Origin: Clostridiales bacterium
GTDB lineage: Bacteria; Bacillota; Clostridia; Saccharofermentanales; Saccharofermentanaceae
Direction of reading: 5' to 3'
Assembly: GCA_017545245.1 (NCBI GenBank)
Contig: JAFWPB010000026.1
Coordinates: 24,841-88,840 of the forward strand
Length of the DNA: 64,000 nt
Both the position numbers and the translations under genes were made by a program. Under the pieces are notes generated by a model. That model searched no databases. It worked only from the letters and a program-made list of their open reading frames with translations, and was not told where the DNA came from. Below are positions 25,172 through 33,098 of the stretch, in pieces; within the stretch, counting starts at the first letter, position 1; each line of letters starts with the position of its first letter.

Positions 25172-25220
25172 TCGTGCCACTTTTGCAACAATTATACTAA
25201 AAGTCGTGCCACTTTTGCAA
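25172..25220 (-). promoter_or_regulatory. Two 17-bp direct repeats around the AAA gene promoter
   Basis: TCGTGCCACTTTTGCAA occurs at 25172-25188 and 25204-25220, start to start 32 bp (about three helical turns). A minus-strand TATAAT lies between them (25196-25191), with a TTGCAA -35 inside the upstream copy. The layout is that of a repressor pair bracketing a promoter. Confidence 0.65.
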
Positions 25221-25257
25221 TCTCTCGAGAATCGAATATAGGAAAAATGCCTGTCTT

Positions 25258-26211
25258 TTACGACAGAACCAGTTCTCCAAGTTCTTTGAACTTATCTTTT
25301 CCTCGGCTTCTCGTGCATTCATAAATCGTGTATTCTTTGCCGCTTTCCAGAGAAAAATCTTTCGGGGCCAGGACGCCGCGTGTGACCCGGCAATGGGTAA
25401 CCCCTTCCTGCTCGGTATCTGCAGAATCGAATTTGATGTTCAGATTACACTTCCTGCCATCTTCCAAAAGAAGTGCGATCGAGGCTTTTAAACGTGGCTC
25501 ACGGATCGGCCACTTAATGCCGCTTTCCTTTTTGGGAAGCCAGCAAACTTTTCCCGGATAAGAATAGCGGAGCCACTCGACATTGAATTCGTAATCATCG
25601 GATTCTCTCGGATTTCTACATTCTTTGAAATCATCCGTTTTCACGAAAGAGAACCGGAAACCACTGGTGAGTTCTCCTGCTTTTCTCGGTTCTTTTCCGG
25701 CATCCTTTCTTGCGTAACCGTGAATGGAAACAAGATACTTTCCTGCTGGAAGATCGTACCAGATGTCCGAATTACTTAGGCTGCCGACCATATCTTTCTG
25801 CCAACGCAGGGTGGAGGAGTTGTATTGTACGGTACCATACGCTCCTTTTATCTCGCGGCCTTCACCTTCATAATCCGCAGGATCAAAGTCCAGAAATGAC
25901 CCGGTGTCGGATACCCATATTCCGTTTGCGACTTCTAGGTTGAAACCATCATAGGAAAAGAGTTCTTCCCACGAATCATCAAACGGCTCATCGAAACCAT
26001 CCACACTGAGCGCATAGTGACCGGAATCAATTTCCGGTATCGGAACCCAGGCGCCTGTCTTTATGCTGTTTAAGAAGATATTTTTGCTCTTTTGAAGGAG
26101 AACCAGTGGTTTTCTGGAAATCAACCCCTCTTCTTTCAAAAAGGCTTTCATCTTGTCCATTGAAAACAGACATAGACCATAATTATGTGTGCTGATTTCT
26201 TTCTGTTCCAT
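25258..26211 (-). CDS. Hypothetical protein, unknown function
   Basis: 317 residues, no signal peptide or membrane helix. I do not recognise a family. The sequence is rich in aromatic residues and beta-prone segments: FDEPFDDSWEELFSYDGFNL, a GKYLVSIHGYARKD segment, and EKGE-like charged ends. It could be a two-domain beta-sandwich protein of the kind seen in toxin-immunity loci, but this is only an impression. Start ATG 26211 has GGGAGG seven bases upstream. Transcribed alone. Confidence 0.6.
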   Translation of the reverse strand: MEQKEISTHNYGLCLFSMDKMKAFLKEEGLISRKPLVLLQKSKNIFLNSIKTGAWVPIPEIDSGHYALSVDGFDEPFDDSWEELFSYDGFNLEVANGIWVSDTGSFLDFDPADYEGEGREIKGAYGTVQYNSSTLRWQKDMVGSLSNSDIWYDLPAGKYLVSIHGYARKDAGKEPRKAGELTSGFRFSFVKTDDFKECRNPRESDDYEFNVEWLRYSYPGKVCWLPKKESGIKWPIREPRLKASIALLLEDGRKCNLNIKFDSADTEQEGVTHCRVTRGVLAPKDFSLESGKEYTIYECTRSRGKDKFKELGELVLS

Positions 26212-26299
26212 CCGCTCACCTCCCAGGATAAAAAGACATCATAAGACAATTATAAAGCATCCCGTTTTGAGCAAACAAGATGCTTTTTTATATGTAAAA

Positions 26300-26327
26300 G
26301 ACTCTCCATAAATCATCATGGAGAGTC
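26300..26327 (-). terminator. Terminator after GNAT gene
   Basis: A perfect 10-bp stem, GACTCTCCAT / ATGGAGAGTC, followed on the minus strand by TTTTAC, just downstream of the acetyltransferase gene. Confidence 0.75.
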
Positions 26328-26340
26328 ATCCAAAATCAGT

Positions 26341-26916
26341 TTAAATGCGTTTTTCAAAACGGAACATGCCGTCCGAGAATTGATCGTCAGGTTCACCGGG
26401 CTTTGCATCCGGGTCATTCGGATCCGGGTGATGGCTGTTAAAGAACTCGACAATATGAAAGCCACAACGATTCACATAGAAGTGAATGTTTCTCTTTTCA
26501 AAATACGGAGTGACTGTCTCCCATATTGTAACTTCCGGATGAAGTTTCTCGATTTCACACCAGGTGGCATAGCCGATACCTTTGCTGTGAACTCGTGGAG
26601 AAACAAACAGAATATCGAGGTCGCCTTTATTTCCTTCAACTCTGATTATGACACCGCCAACGGGGTGGCCGTCACAGATAATACGGTATGCTTCTCCACC
26701 ATCGATCGAGCGCTCGATCGTCTCGCGTGAAATGATCTGTCCATCTTCTTCGAAATGGTCATCACGCATGCCGAATTCTTCCATCGCGCCATAGTTAAAA
26801 GCTTCCTGATTGTCCTTGATAAACTGTTCCCAGTCTGTTTCGGCTAAAGGTGTAAGTATTACTTTGCACTTCTTCGCCCCACTTGAATTGTATTCGCCCA
26901 AAGCACTTTTACTCAT
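26341..26916 (-). CDS. GNAT-family N-acetyltransferase
   Basis: 191 residues. GDLDILFVSPRVHSKGIGYA is the GNAT acetyl-CoA-binding motif A (R/Q-x-x-G-x-G/A with the variant VHSKGIG), followed by the CGFHIVEFFN motif B. Substrate unknown. The C-terminal PDPNDPDAKPGEPDDQF tail is acidic and Pro-rich. The ribosome-binding site is weak. Stands alone between terminators. Confidence 0.87.
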   Translation of the reverse strand: MSKSALGEYNSSGAKKCKVILTPLAETDWEQFIKDNQEAFNYGAMEEFGMRDDHFEEDGQIISRETIERSIDGGEAYRIICDGHPVGGVIIRVEGNKGDLDILFVSPRVHSKGIGYATWCEIEKLHPEVTIWETVTPYFEKRNIHFYVNRCGFHIVEFFNSHHPDPNDPDAKPGEPDDQFSDGMFRFEKRI

Positions 26917-26940
26917 TTTTCTATTCTCAAATAGTACGGA

Positions 26941-27666
26941 TCAACTGTGGCAGCTTCCATGTCCGCAACCGTGTCCGCCATGGCCGCAATCGTGCTCTTC
27001 CCCGTGATCGTGATGATCACATCTCGCGTCCGGATCAAACTCAAGCCGGCCCTCGGCAAGCGCTGCAGCTGCTGCATCAGCGTCACCTTGCACGCCACCA
27101 TAAAGCTTGATTCCTGCTTCAGCGAGTGCCATCTGCGCACCCATACCGATTCCACCGCAGATCAAGGCATCTACATCTGCCATCTTCAGGAAACCGGCTA
27201 AGGCACCGTGTCCGCTTCCTGTGGAATCGATCACCTGACTTTTAACGATCTTGCCATCCTCTACATCGTAGAGTTTAAACTGCTCCGTATGTCCGAAGTG
27301 TTGGAAAACATTACCATCTTCAAAAGTTACTGCGATTCTCATTACATTACTTCCTTTCTTGCTGACCTGCTCCGGCTCCGCTCCGCGAAGCTGATACGAG
27401 CCTCCGCTGATCTGAAGTTTCTTACCATCAACAAGCACCATTGCGATCTTTCGTCTCGCACTGTCATAGATACCCGTAATTGTCGTTCTGGCAACACCCA
27501 TACTGGCCGCACACTCTTCCTGTGTCAGTCCTTCTTTATCGATCAGCCTGATCGTCTCGAACTCATCGAGCGTCATCAAGACCGTCTCCGCAGAAGGATC
27601 CTCAGGTCCGAATGTCCAGTAGTCCGGGAAAGCACCTATACACCTGCATCTTGGTTTTCTCGGCAT
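26941..27666 (-). CDS. DUF134 helix-turn-helix fused to a NifX/NifB-type domain
   Basis: 241 residues. The N-terminal part (MPRKPRCRCIGAFP, TLDEFETIRLIDKEGLTQEE, ASMGVARTTITGIYD) is the DUF134 DNA-binding domain. From about residue 108 it is a dinitrogenase iron-molybdenum cofactor type fold (RIAVTFEDGNVFQHFGHTEQ, DALICGGIGMGAQMALAEAG). The tail is rich in His and Cys, so it probably binds metal or an Fe-S cluster. A metal- or redox-responsive regulator is the likely role. Two palindromes lie at its own promoter, pointing to autoregulation. Confidence 0.88.
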   Translation of the reverse strand: MPRKPRCRCIGAFPDYWTFGPEDPSAETVLMTLDEFETIRLIDKEGLTQEECAASMGVARTTITGIYDSARRKIAMVLVDGKKLQISGGSYQLRGAEPEQVSKKGSNVMRIAVTFEDGNVFQHFGHTEQFKLYDVEDGKIVKSQVIDSTGSGHGALAGFLKMADVDALICGGIGMGAQMALAEAGIKLYGGVQGDADAAAAALAEGRLEFDPDARCDHHDHGEEHDCGHGGHGCGHGSCHS

Positions 27667-27682
27667 CAGACCACCTCATTTC

Positions 27683-27727
27683 TGACATATGTCATTTATG
27701 GTATAGCACCATTTCTGACATATGTCA
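27683..27727 (-). promoter_or_regulatory. Paired TGACATATGTCA operators at the DUF134 promoter
   Basis: The perfect palindrome TGACATATGTCA occurs at 27683-27694 and 27716-27727, each within an 18-bp copy of a longer repeat. The upstream copy overlaps a minus-strand TTGACA -35; a TATACC -10 lies 17 bp on, between the palindromes. The gene start is only 17 bp downstream of the nearer site. Confidence 0.75.
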
Positions 27728-27798
27728 ACAAAGCAAAAAATATGGTTAAGTTCTTTTCGTTCGGAATATGGCATAGACTCTTCGTCTTCAATCCGCTA

Positions 27799-28398
27799 TT
27801 ACAGGTTCTTCATCGGTTCGCCCCAGGCGCCCAGATCACGTCCATCGTTGCTGACATAACGCTCTTCGCCACCGGCCAACACCTGCTTGACTGATTTGAA
27901 ACGCTCGATGAAAGGAACGTCCTTATTTGTCAGATCCTCTCTCATGGTTTCGCCCACGATCTTACACAGGAACACATCGCTTCCACTGGCAAGATTGATT
28001 TCCTGCATAACCTTCAGTTCCATGCTGACCGGGCTTTCCGCGATCGTAGGAACATTGAGGACTACACCTTTTTCAACTGTAGGAGCAAACTTCATCTTGT
28101 CATCGTGCGCTCTTCCTTCGGTACCTCCGTAATAGTCGGCAAGCGGAAGCAGTTCTTCCGTAACCAGATTTGCAGAGAATACGCCGTTCTTACGGATGAG
28201 GTCCTTGGTCAGTTTCTCACCGCCAATACAGGCCATTACGCCCAGACCGTCTCCGCCGTACTCATCTTCCGTTGTCCAGATATAACTGAACCAGCAGAAA
28301 AGTCCGAAATTCGGCGTTCCGTCTTCTTTATATGTGCCGTACAAAAAGAGCTGCTGCGGGCAAAAATCGTTCCAATTTTTTACTTGTACCTTTGTCAT
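27799..28398 (-). CDS. Flavin reductase-like protein
   Basis: 199 residues from ATG 28398, one base after the MarR stop and six after GGAAG. PNFGLFCWFSYIW, SANLVTEELLPLADYYG and DVFLCKIVGETMRED fit the flavin reductase-like split-barrel fold that binds FMN. Paired with a MarR repressor, it is probably induced by a small aromatic or oxidising compound. It could reduce flavin for a partner enzyme that is not visible here. Confidence 0.85.
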   Translation of the reverse strand: MTKVQVKNWNDFCPQQLFLYGTYKEDGTPNFGLFCWFSYIWTTEDEYGGDGLGVMACIGGEKLTKDLIRKNGVFSANLVTEELLPLADYYGGTEGRAHDDKMKFAPTVEKGVVLNVPTIAESPVSMELKVMQEINLASGSDVFLCKIVGETMREDLTNKDVPFIERFKSVKQVLAGGEERYVSNDGRDLGAWGEPMKNL

Positions 28399-28399
28399 G

Positions 28400-28858
28400 T
28401 TATTCTTCCTTTCCATTTCGAGGAGCGCGTTCTGATTGTTCGAGATTAAGAAGGATCCGGTCAAGGAACTGATCGATGATCACCACATCTTTCTGAGAGA
28501 AATCTTTGTAAAAGATCTCGTTCATCTTCTGTGATACTTCATCGTACTTTCCCTGAAGATTTCTGGCCTTTTTCGTCAGAACGATCAGTGACTGCCGCTT
28601 ATCAGATGCGGCCGCTTTTCTCTCGATCAGGCCGGCTTCTTCCATACGCCCGAGCATTGCCGTAAGTGTATTCTTGGCAAGGCCCGTTTTTTGGGATAAT
28701 TCAACGATCGGCACCTCATCCTTCTGCCAAAGCACATAAAGGATGCGTCCCTGCGGTCCATTGAATTCCTCTACGCCGCTTTCTTGAAGCAGACGTTGAA
28801 AGATGCGTGACTGAACCTGCTTGATCTGTGAGATTAAAAAACCTGTTCTTGATTCCAT
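28400..28858 (-). CDS. MarR-family transcriptional regulator
   Basis: 152 residues with the winged-helix core PIVELSQKTGLAKNTLTAMLGRMEEAGLIERK and the wing ASDKRQSLIVLTKKA. It is the first gene of a pair with the flavin reductase. Two palindromic sites straddle its promoter (28893-28937), so it should repress itself and the reductase until an inducer binds. Start ATG 28858 has a GGAGG-like element immediately upstream. Confidence 0.93.
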   Translation of the reverse strand: MESRTGFLISQIKQVQSRIFQRLLQESGVEEFNGPQGRILYVLWQKDEVPIVELSQKTGLAKNTLTAMLGRMEEAGLIERKAAASDKRQSLIVLTKKARNLQGKYDEVSQKMNEIFYKDFSQKDVVIIDQFLDRILLNLEQSERAPRNGKEE

Positions 28859-28892
28859 ATAGCCTCCGGAGCATATAAGGTCTACGAATAAA

Positions 28893-28937
28893 TAGTACTA
28901 TATGGAACTATCATTCGTCAAGGTTCTATATGGAACC
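28893..28937 (-). promoter_or_regulatory. Two MarR-type operators at the marR promoter
   Basis: Inverted repeats TAGTACTATATGGAACTA (28893-28910) and GGTTCTATATGGAACC (28922-28937) share the core CTATATGGAAC. A minus-strand TTGACG -35 (28921-28916) sits between them, and the promoter-proximal site covers the -10 area. Confidence 0.7.
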
Positions 28938-28968
28938 ATTTTTAAATGTTTCAACTTCCCGGTTTCAC

Positions 28969-29001
28969 AAAAAAGACTCCTCACAAACCGTAAAGAGTCT
29001 T
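28969..29001 (-). terminator. Terminator after the DUF6273-type lipoprotein gene
   Basis: AAGACTC / GAGTCTT stem on the minus strand followed by six T. Confidence 0.75.
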
Positions 29002-29008
29002 TCTTGCT

Positions 29009-29899
29009 TTATACCGATATTTCCCATTGTTCCGGATCATATCCGTTATTCGGATAAGTCGAGATATTTAAGGATTCAATATCGATCCACATCGCCGGGC
29101 GAATAGTACAATTGTAATAGTCCGCTACGCGACTTCGATCAACATAAAGGCCATAGGTGTTAGTAATACCGCCATATTCGATATATGCAGCATGCTTTGC
29201 TGTATATCCTGGCGAACGAAGCCATATAGACCAGACGCCGTCTGGACTTACACTTTTTTTCAGGCAATAATCTGTTCTGGCACAGTGATGTTCTTCCTCC
29301 CAGGCAAAGTACTTCTCATACTCATCTATACTGAGAACAAAGACCTTGTCCGATGTACTGTTACCCGGAGCGGTACCATATTCCGGATTCTCCCTGTCTG
29401 AAATTGTCGAGCTGAGAATATGACTCTTCTCATCTTCCGTAAACGCGGTATCATAGAACGATCCATTCAGCCATTGGCGAAGCGTACAGTTCTCCCATGT
29501 AACATCTGTTCTGGTTTCATTATAGGGCTTTTGGTCCAGTGCCCATTTACTGGTTACCAGGATCTTGTTGTCTTCTTTCGCAAGAATGATCCACTCAATA
29601 TCTTCCATACCATTGGATGTATTATCATCCTGCTCATATTTACCCAATGTAAATACCAGGCCTACCTTAATATGGTCATCCTGCGTCTCCTGCGCGGTTG
29701 TTGTTTCCTCTGTCACAGAAGTCTTCTCAGTTGTTGTTTCCTTCGGTGTGGTCGTTGCTTCCGTTTGGGAAGCGGTCTTAGTCGACTCCACATCTGATGG
29801 TGTAGTTTCAGTCTTTTTGTTATTGCATCCGACCGTACAGGTTAAAAGCACACCACACATCAGCGAGGAAAGGACTCTTCTGGTGATTCGTTTATTCAT
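29009..29899 (-). CDS. Lipoprotein with Thr-rich linker and DUF6273-type domain
   Basis: 296 residues from ATG 29899, six bases after GGAG. A signal peptide ends in the lipobox LLTCTVGC; a Thr/Glu-rich linker (about residues 28-75) follows. The globular part (WIILAKEDNKILVTSKWALD, NCTLRQWLNGSFYDTAFTEDE, SIWLRSPGY, IRPAMWIDI) is the DUF6273 pattern, a C-type-lectin-like fold often found in exported Firmicute proteins. Surface display is likely, ligand unknown. The linker resembles that of the lipoprotein at 12226. Confidence 0.82.
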   Translation of the reverse strand: MNKRITRRVLSSLMCGVLLTCTVGCNNKKTETTPSDVESTKTASQTEATTTPKETTTEKTSVTEETTTAQETQDDHIKVGLVFTLGKYEQDDNTSNGMEDIEWIILAKEDNKILVTSKWALDQKPYNETRTDVTWENCTLRQWLNGSFYDTAFTEDEKSHILSSTISDRENPEYGTAPGNSTSDKVFVLSIDEYEKYFAWEEEHHCARTDYCLKKSVSPDGVWSIWLRSPGYTAKHAAYIEYGGITNTYGLYVDRSRVADYYNCTIRPAMWIDIESLNISTYPNNGYDPEQWEISV

Positions 29900-30004
29900 A
29901 TTCAACTCCTTACTGATTCTTTCTCGATGAATACGATCATCCTCATATTAAGAATACCAAAAGTGCTGAAAATGAATGTGACTAATCACTTATCAATCAG
30001 TGGA

Positions 30005-30475
30005 TCATCCTCTGAACTTTTCCAGTCGGATAATATGTTCGGCATCAGGTTCGGTTATTCCATCCTTATAATCGTATCCGAACTTTCTATAGAAAGGCAC
30101 GCCCGTAATGGATGCCGGGATCTCGATTCTTTTGGCGCGGAGAAAGAACTCGTCCGTTTCGAGTGTTTCGATTATGGACCGCCCGATGCCTTTTCCCTGA
30201 TACTCCGGATCCACGAAGATCGTAAATAGAGAACTCTCGTCCTCTTTGCCCCAGAACGGACCGATTGCACCGCAGCCGATGATCTGCTTCTCGTCTTCGA
30301 CAACATAGAAATGCGTCCAGCCGGCTCTTTCAATAACATGTTCCGGTGTTTCTGTCTTATCGAGAATGTCAATGATATCCGCAGGATAATCCTTCACGTT
30401 GGAAATCTTGATTGTCTTTCTTATAAGGTCGGACACAGTTTTCGCGTCCTCTGTATTAAATCTTCTAATATTCAT
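30005..30475 (-). CDS. GNAT-family N-acetyltransferase
   Basis: 156 residues. LFTIFVDPEYQGKGIGRSII is motif A with QGKGIG, and ITGVPFYRKFGYDY is motif B. ESSLFTI and the YVVEDEKQIIGCGAIG strand complete the fold. It overlaps the end of the TetR gene by four bases (ATGA), so it is the TetR partner and probably the regulated activity, for example acetylation of a toxic amine. Substrate not determinable. Confidence 0.9.
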   Translation of the reverse strand: MNIRRFNTEDAKTVSDLIRKTIKISNVKDYPADIIDILDKTETPEHVIERAGWTHFYVVEDEKQIIGCGAIGPFWGKEDESSLFTIFVDPEYQGKGIGRSIIETLETDEFFLRAKRIEIPASITGVPFYRKFGYDYKDGITEPDAEHIIRLEKFRG

Positions 30476-31047
30476 TTTCTGCCTCCAATTAACTGATATT
30501 CGATGTGGTTAGTGATCGATCTGATCGTTTGCGATTTAAGCGGAATAATCCTGCTCCACATTCGAACGCCCTGGTACGAATAAGTCAGAATGCTGACGAT
30601 CTCGTCGACATTGACTTTATTAAACTCGCCTCTTTCGATTCCGTAACGGATAAACGAAGCCCATTTCTTCTCGCCGTCCTTATTGATCTTGATCATCGAA
30701 TCCGAATCGACCATTTCAGAATACTCATATACGGCGAGGCTTAACGAATCCTCAGGATGCTTCATCTCCTCTTCCATATTGCGCAGTGTCTTCTTCAGGA
30801 TCGTCACTGCAGAAACACCTTTCTCCATCTCCGAATACAGGTTATCGGCAGCATTACCGGTCATCCTAAGGATAATGGCTTCGAAAATCTCCTTCGTGCT
30901 CGAAAAATGGCTGTACAGTCCTCCGCGGCTCATATCCGTTGCCTCACAGATATCCTTCATGGTGACGGACTTAAATCCTTTCTGAGCAAAAAGCGCATAC
31001 GATTTATCCAATATGAATTCTCTCGTTTTCTCACCTTTTGTAGCCAT
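30472..31047 (-). CDS. TetR/AcrR-family repressor
   Basis: 191 residues from ATG 31047, seven bases after GGAGG. The N-terminal ILDKSYALFAQKGFKSVTMKDICEATDMSRGGLYSHFSS is the TetR helix-turn-helix (written here as the family-typical order, with KGFKSVTMKDI and SRGGLYSHF as key parts). The C-terminal ligand domain is unremarkable. It leads the acetyltransferase gene, and strong GACAC-GTGTC palindromes surround its promoter. Confidence 0.93.
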   Translation of the reverse strand: MATKGEKTREFILDKSYALFAQKGFKSVTMKDICEATDMSRGGLYSHFSSTKEIFEAIILRMTGNAADNLYSEMEKGVSAVTILKKTLRNMEEEMKHPEDSLSLAVYEYSEMVDSDSMIKINKDGEKKWASFIRYGIERGEFNKVNVDEIVSILTYSYQGVRMWSRIIPLKSQTIRSITNHIEYQLIGGRK

Positions 31048-31065
31048 GGGAAGCACCTCCATTTC

Positions 31066-31103
31066 CGACACTCGTGTCGTTTTTAATAATAGACACGCGT
31101 GTC
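31066..31103 (-). promoter_or_regulatory. TetR operators (two palindromes)
   Basis: CGACAC-TC-GTGTCG at 31066-31079 and GACACGCGTGTC at 31092-31103. The second fills the spacer between -35 and -10 of the tetR promoter; the first lies in the transcribed leader. A partial third copy, GACACGAGTG, is at 31141-31150 near the divergent dus gene. Confidence 0.8.
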
Positions 31104-31114
31104 GGTTTTGTCAA
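31086..31114 (-). promoter_or_regulatory. Promoter of tetR
   Basis: Minus-strand TTGACA (31114-31109), 17-bp spacer containing a palindrome, TATTAT (31091-31086). Confidence 0.8.
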
Positions 31115-31195
31115 CAGGGTATTTTGTGAAAACAGAGATGGACACGAGTGATAGAATATATCCATGAGAAGTTTCAGGAAGGAAATCCGTATCGC

Positions 31196-32128
31196 ATGAA
31201 GATATACTGCGCCCCGCTTGAGGGTGTGACAACATACGTGTTCCGCAATGCTTATAACACGATCTACGGTAACGTGGATAAGTTCTTCTCGCCGTTCCTT
31301 TCACCGGCGGAGAACTGTCCGATGACTCCCCGCGAGAAAAAAGATATCGCCCCTGAGAACAACGAAGGAATAAATCTGGTCCCGCAGATCCTTACCTGCC
31401 GGTCCGACCATTTTATTGATGCGGCAAAAGCACTTCACTCCATGGGTTATAGTGAGATTAATCTGAACCTTGGCTGCCCTTCCGGCACCGTCTGCACAAA
31501 AGGAAAAGGTGCGGCCTTCCTGCAAGAAACAGATGCGCTTCAAGTGTTTCTGGATGCCATCTACTCCTATTCCGAATCAGAAGGAATAAAGATATCGATC
31601 AAAACAAGACTCGGGTACTCTGACCCGGAAGAGTTTCATGATCTGATAGGAATCTTCAATTCCTTTCCTGTAAGCGAACTGATCGTACACCCCAGGATCC
31701 GCACTGACTTCTATAAAGGAGAACCACGAAAAGAATACTTTGCCTATGCTCTGAAACATGTAAAATGTCCGCTCGTATATAACGGGAATATCTATAGCGC
31801 CGAAGACTACGAAGAATTAGTCAGCACATTCAGCAGCAGCCTCGATCCCATCATGACAGGCAGAGGCCTGATCTCCGATCCTTCTCTTCTTGACAAGCTT
31901 AAGGGGACTATATCAGAAACGGACTTTACTAAATTTCGAAAACTGCACGACACGCTCTATCACGAGTACCAGAAAGTCATGTCCCCGGACATCAATGTCC
32001 TCCACAAAATGAGAGAACTATGGACATACTGGCAAGTGCTTTTTGATGGGAAAGAACGCGACATCAAGCGCCTGATGAAAGCAAAGAAAATCGCAGAATA
32101 CGAAGCAAGCGTATCCGGCATACTTTAA
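31196..32128 (+). CDS. tRNA-dihydrouridine synthase
   Basis: 310 residues. MKIYCAPLEGVTTYVFRNAY is the FMN-binding start of the Dus family; EINLNLGCPSGTVCTKGKGAAFL holds the catalytic Cys region; KTRLGY, ELIVHPRIRTDFYKGEP and YNGNIYSAEDYEEL, then IMTGRGLISDP complete the pattern. It reduces specific uridines in the tRNA D-loop with NADPH. I start it at ATG 31196, since homologues begin with MKIYxAPLEG, although an upstream GTG frame is open. Divergent from tetR. Confidence 0.92.
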   Translation: MKIYCAPLEGVTTYVFRNAYNTIYGNVDKFFSPFLSPAENCPMTPREKKDIAPENNEGINLVPQILTCRSDHFIDAAKALHSMGYSEINLNLGCPSGTVCTKGKGAAFLQETDALQVFLDAIYSYSESEGIKISIKTRLGYSDPEEFHDLIGIFNSFPVSELIVHPRIRTDFYKGEPRKEYFAYALKHVKCPLVYNGNIYSAEDYEELVSTFSSSLDPIMTGRGLISDPSLLDKLKGTISETDFTKFRKLHDTLYHEYQKVMSPDINVLHKMRELWTYWQVLFDGKERDIKRLMKAKKIAEYEASVSGIL

Positions 32129-32242
32129 CCCTGTTATTTTGCTGTGGACAATTGGATTTGATTCCATATAGCAAGGAATACTTGTCTCTGTAGTGGTATT
32201 TTCGTAAGTATTCAATATTCTCCATATCACCACTCCTTTTCT

Positions 32243-32590
32243 CTACTGAAGAAAAATGTAATATGTTCCTTCATCATAGCAATCACTAAACAAGACCGAA
32301 TATTCGCAATCAAGTCCTTCCAGATATTCCTTCATCTCCTCTTCTTCATTTACACCATAACAGCTGCACAAAGACCGGGCAGCGGCTAACGCTAATAAGA
32401 ACGCTTCTTCATCGATTTCTCCGTGATCGGATATAAAATCATCGAATTCATTTTCAGACGTTACAAAACACATGCACTCAATTGCATCCTGAAAAGAACT
32501 GTACAACTTTTTGTAGTTCTTTTCTGCGAGCATCTGCTTGATCGAGCGTACATCTATTCCGTTTTCAATTAATACAGTATCCAGGTTCAT
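32243..32590 (-). CDS. Hypothetical protein, second gene of a pair
   Basis: 115 residues from ATG 32590, which lies one base after the stop of the upstream gene; earlier in-frame starts (for example 32659 after GGAG) would overlap it. Acidic and helical (YSSFQDAIECMCFVTSENEF, NEEEEMKEYLEGLDCEY), no signal peptide or membrane segment, no recognised family. Short acidic genes trailing another unknown gene in this way are often immunity proteins or chaperones, but I have no motif to support that. Confidence 0.5.
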   Translation of the reverse strand: MNLDTVLIENGIDVRSIKQMLAEKNYKKLYSSFQDAIECMCFVTSENEFDDFISDHGEIDEEAFLLALAAARSLCSCYGVNEEEEMKEYLEGLDCEYSVLFSDCYDEGTYYIFLQ

Positions 32591-32591
32591 A

Positions 32592-33092
32592 CTAGTAAAT
32601 GTAAAATGCTCCTTTGTCTTTCTTACCGGACCATCCACACGGAAGATGTCCCGATTCATATATCTCCAGAAGTCTTTCAAAAAAGTCATCGACCGGAAAG
32701 ATACTCCTATAAGCATCAGTCATAACTATGTCCAAAACACAGAAACGAACCATACTGATAACCTCTTTGGTATTCAGGCCCAATTCTTCAAGCTTTGTGC
32801 ACCAAACCTCGTCTAACTGCGGTAAATAGGTTTGCTTCCACTCCTTCACCAAACCATTCCAAAGCTTATTCTCATCACCTTCATGAGATATTTCTCGCTT
32901 ACAAAGCTTAACGGTAAGATCACCCTGAAAATCCAGAACTGTATTTCCCCATTTAAGAGAAGAATTTCGTTTAATCACTTCTTCTTTTGATGAAACCTTT
33001 AATCCGAGATTCGAAACATCCTTCCCACAGTTTTGAAACCATGGGATGGCACAAAGCCGTTCTACCATTTTCTGATTTATCTCAAGACTCAT
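32592..33092 (-). CDS. Hypothetical cytoplasmic protein
   Basis: 166 residues, no signal peptide. The ending YESGHLPCGWSGKKDKGAFYIY resembles a C-terminal signature seen in small uncharacterised Firmicute proteins of toxin-immunity neighbourhoods, where GHLPCGW-G-(P)-G precedes the stop. The helical body includes LVKEWKQTYLPQLDEVWCTK. Six bases downstream of the NUDIX gene's end in transcription order it begins a separate unit. Function unknown. Confidence 0.55.
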   Translation of the reverse strand: MSLEINQKMVERLCAIPWFQNCGKDVSNLGLKVSSKEEVIKRNSSLKWGNTVLDFQGDLTVKLCKREISHEGDENKLWNGLVKEWKQTYLPQLDEVWCTKLEELGLNTKEVISMVRFCVLDIVMTDAYRSIFPVDDFFERLLEIYESGHLPCGWSGKKDKGAFYIY

Positions 33093-33098
33093 AATCTC

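Noticed and set aside
26253..26290. AAAGCATC/GATGCTTT hairpin before the hypothetical gene at 25258
   Set aside because: It has a T run on the plus strand, but no plus-strand gene ends there; the site may be chance or part of a promoter.
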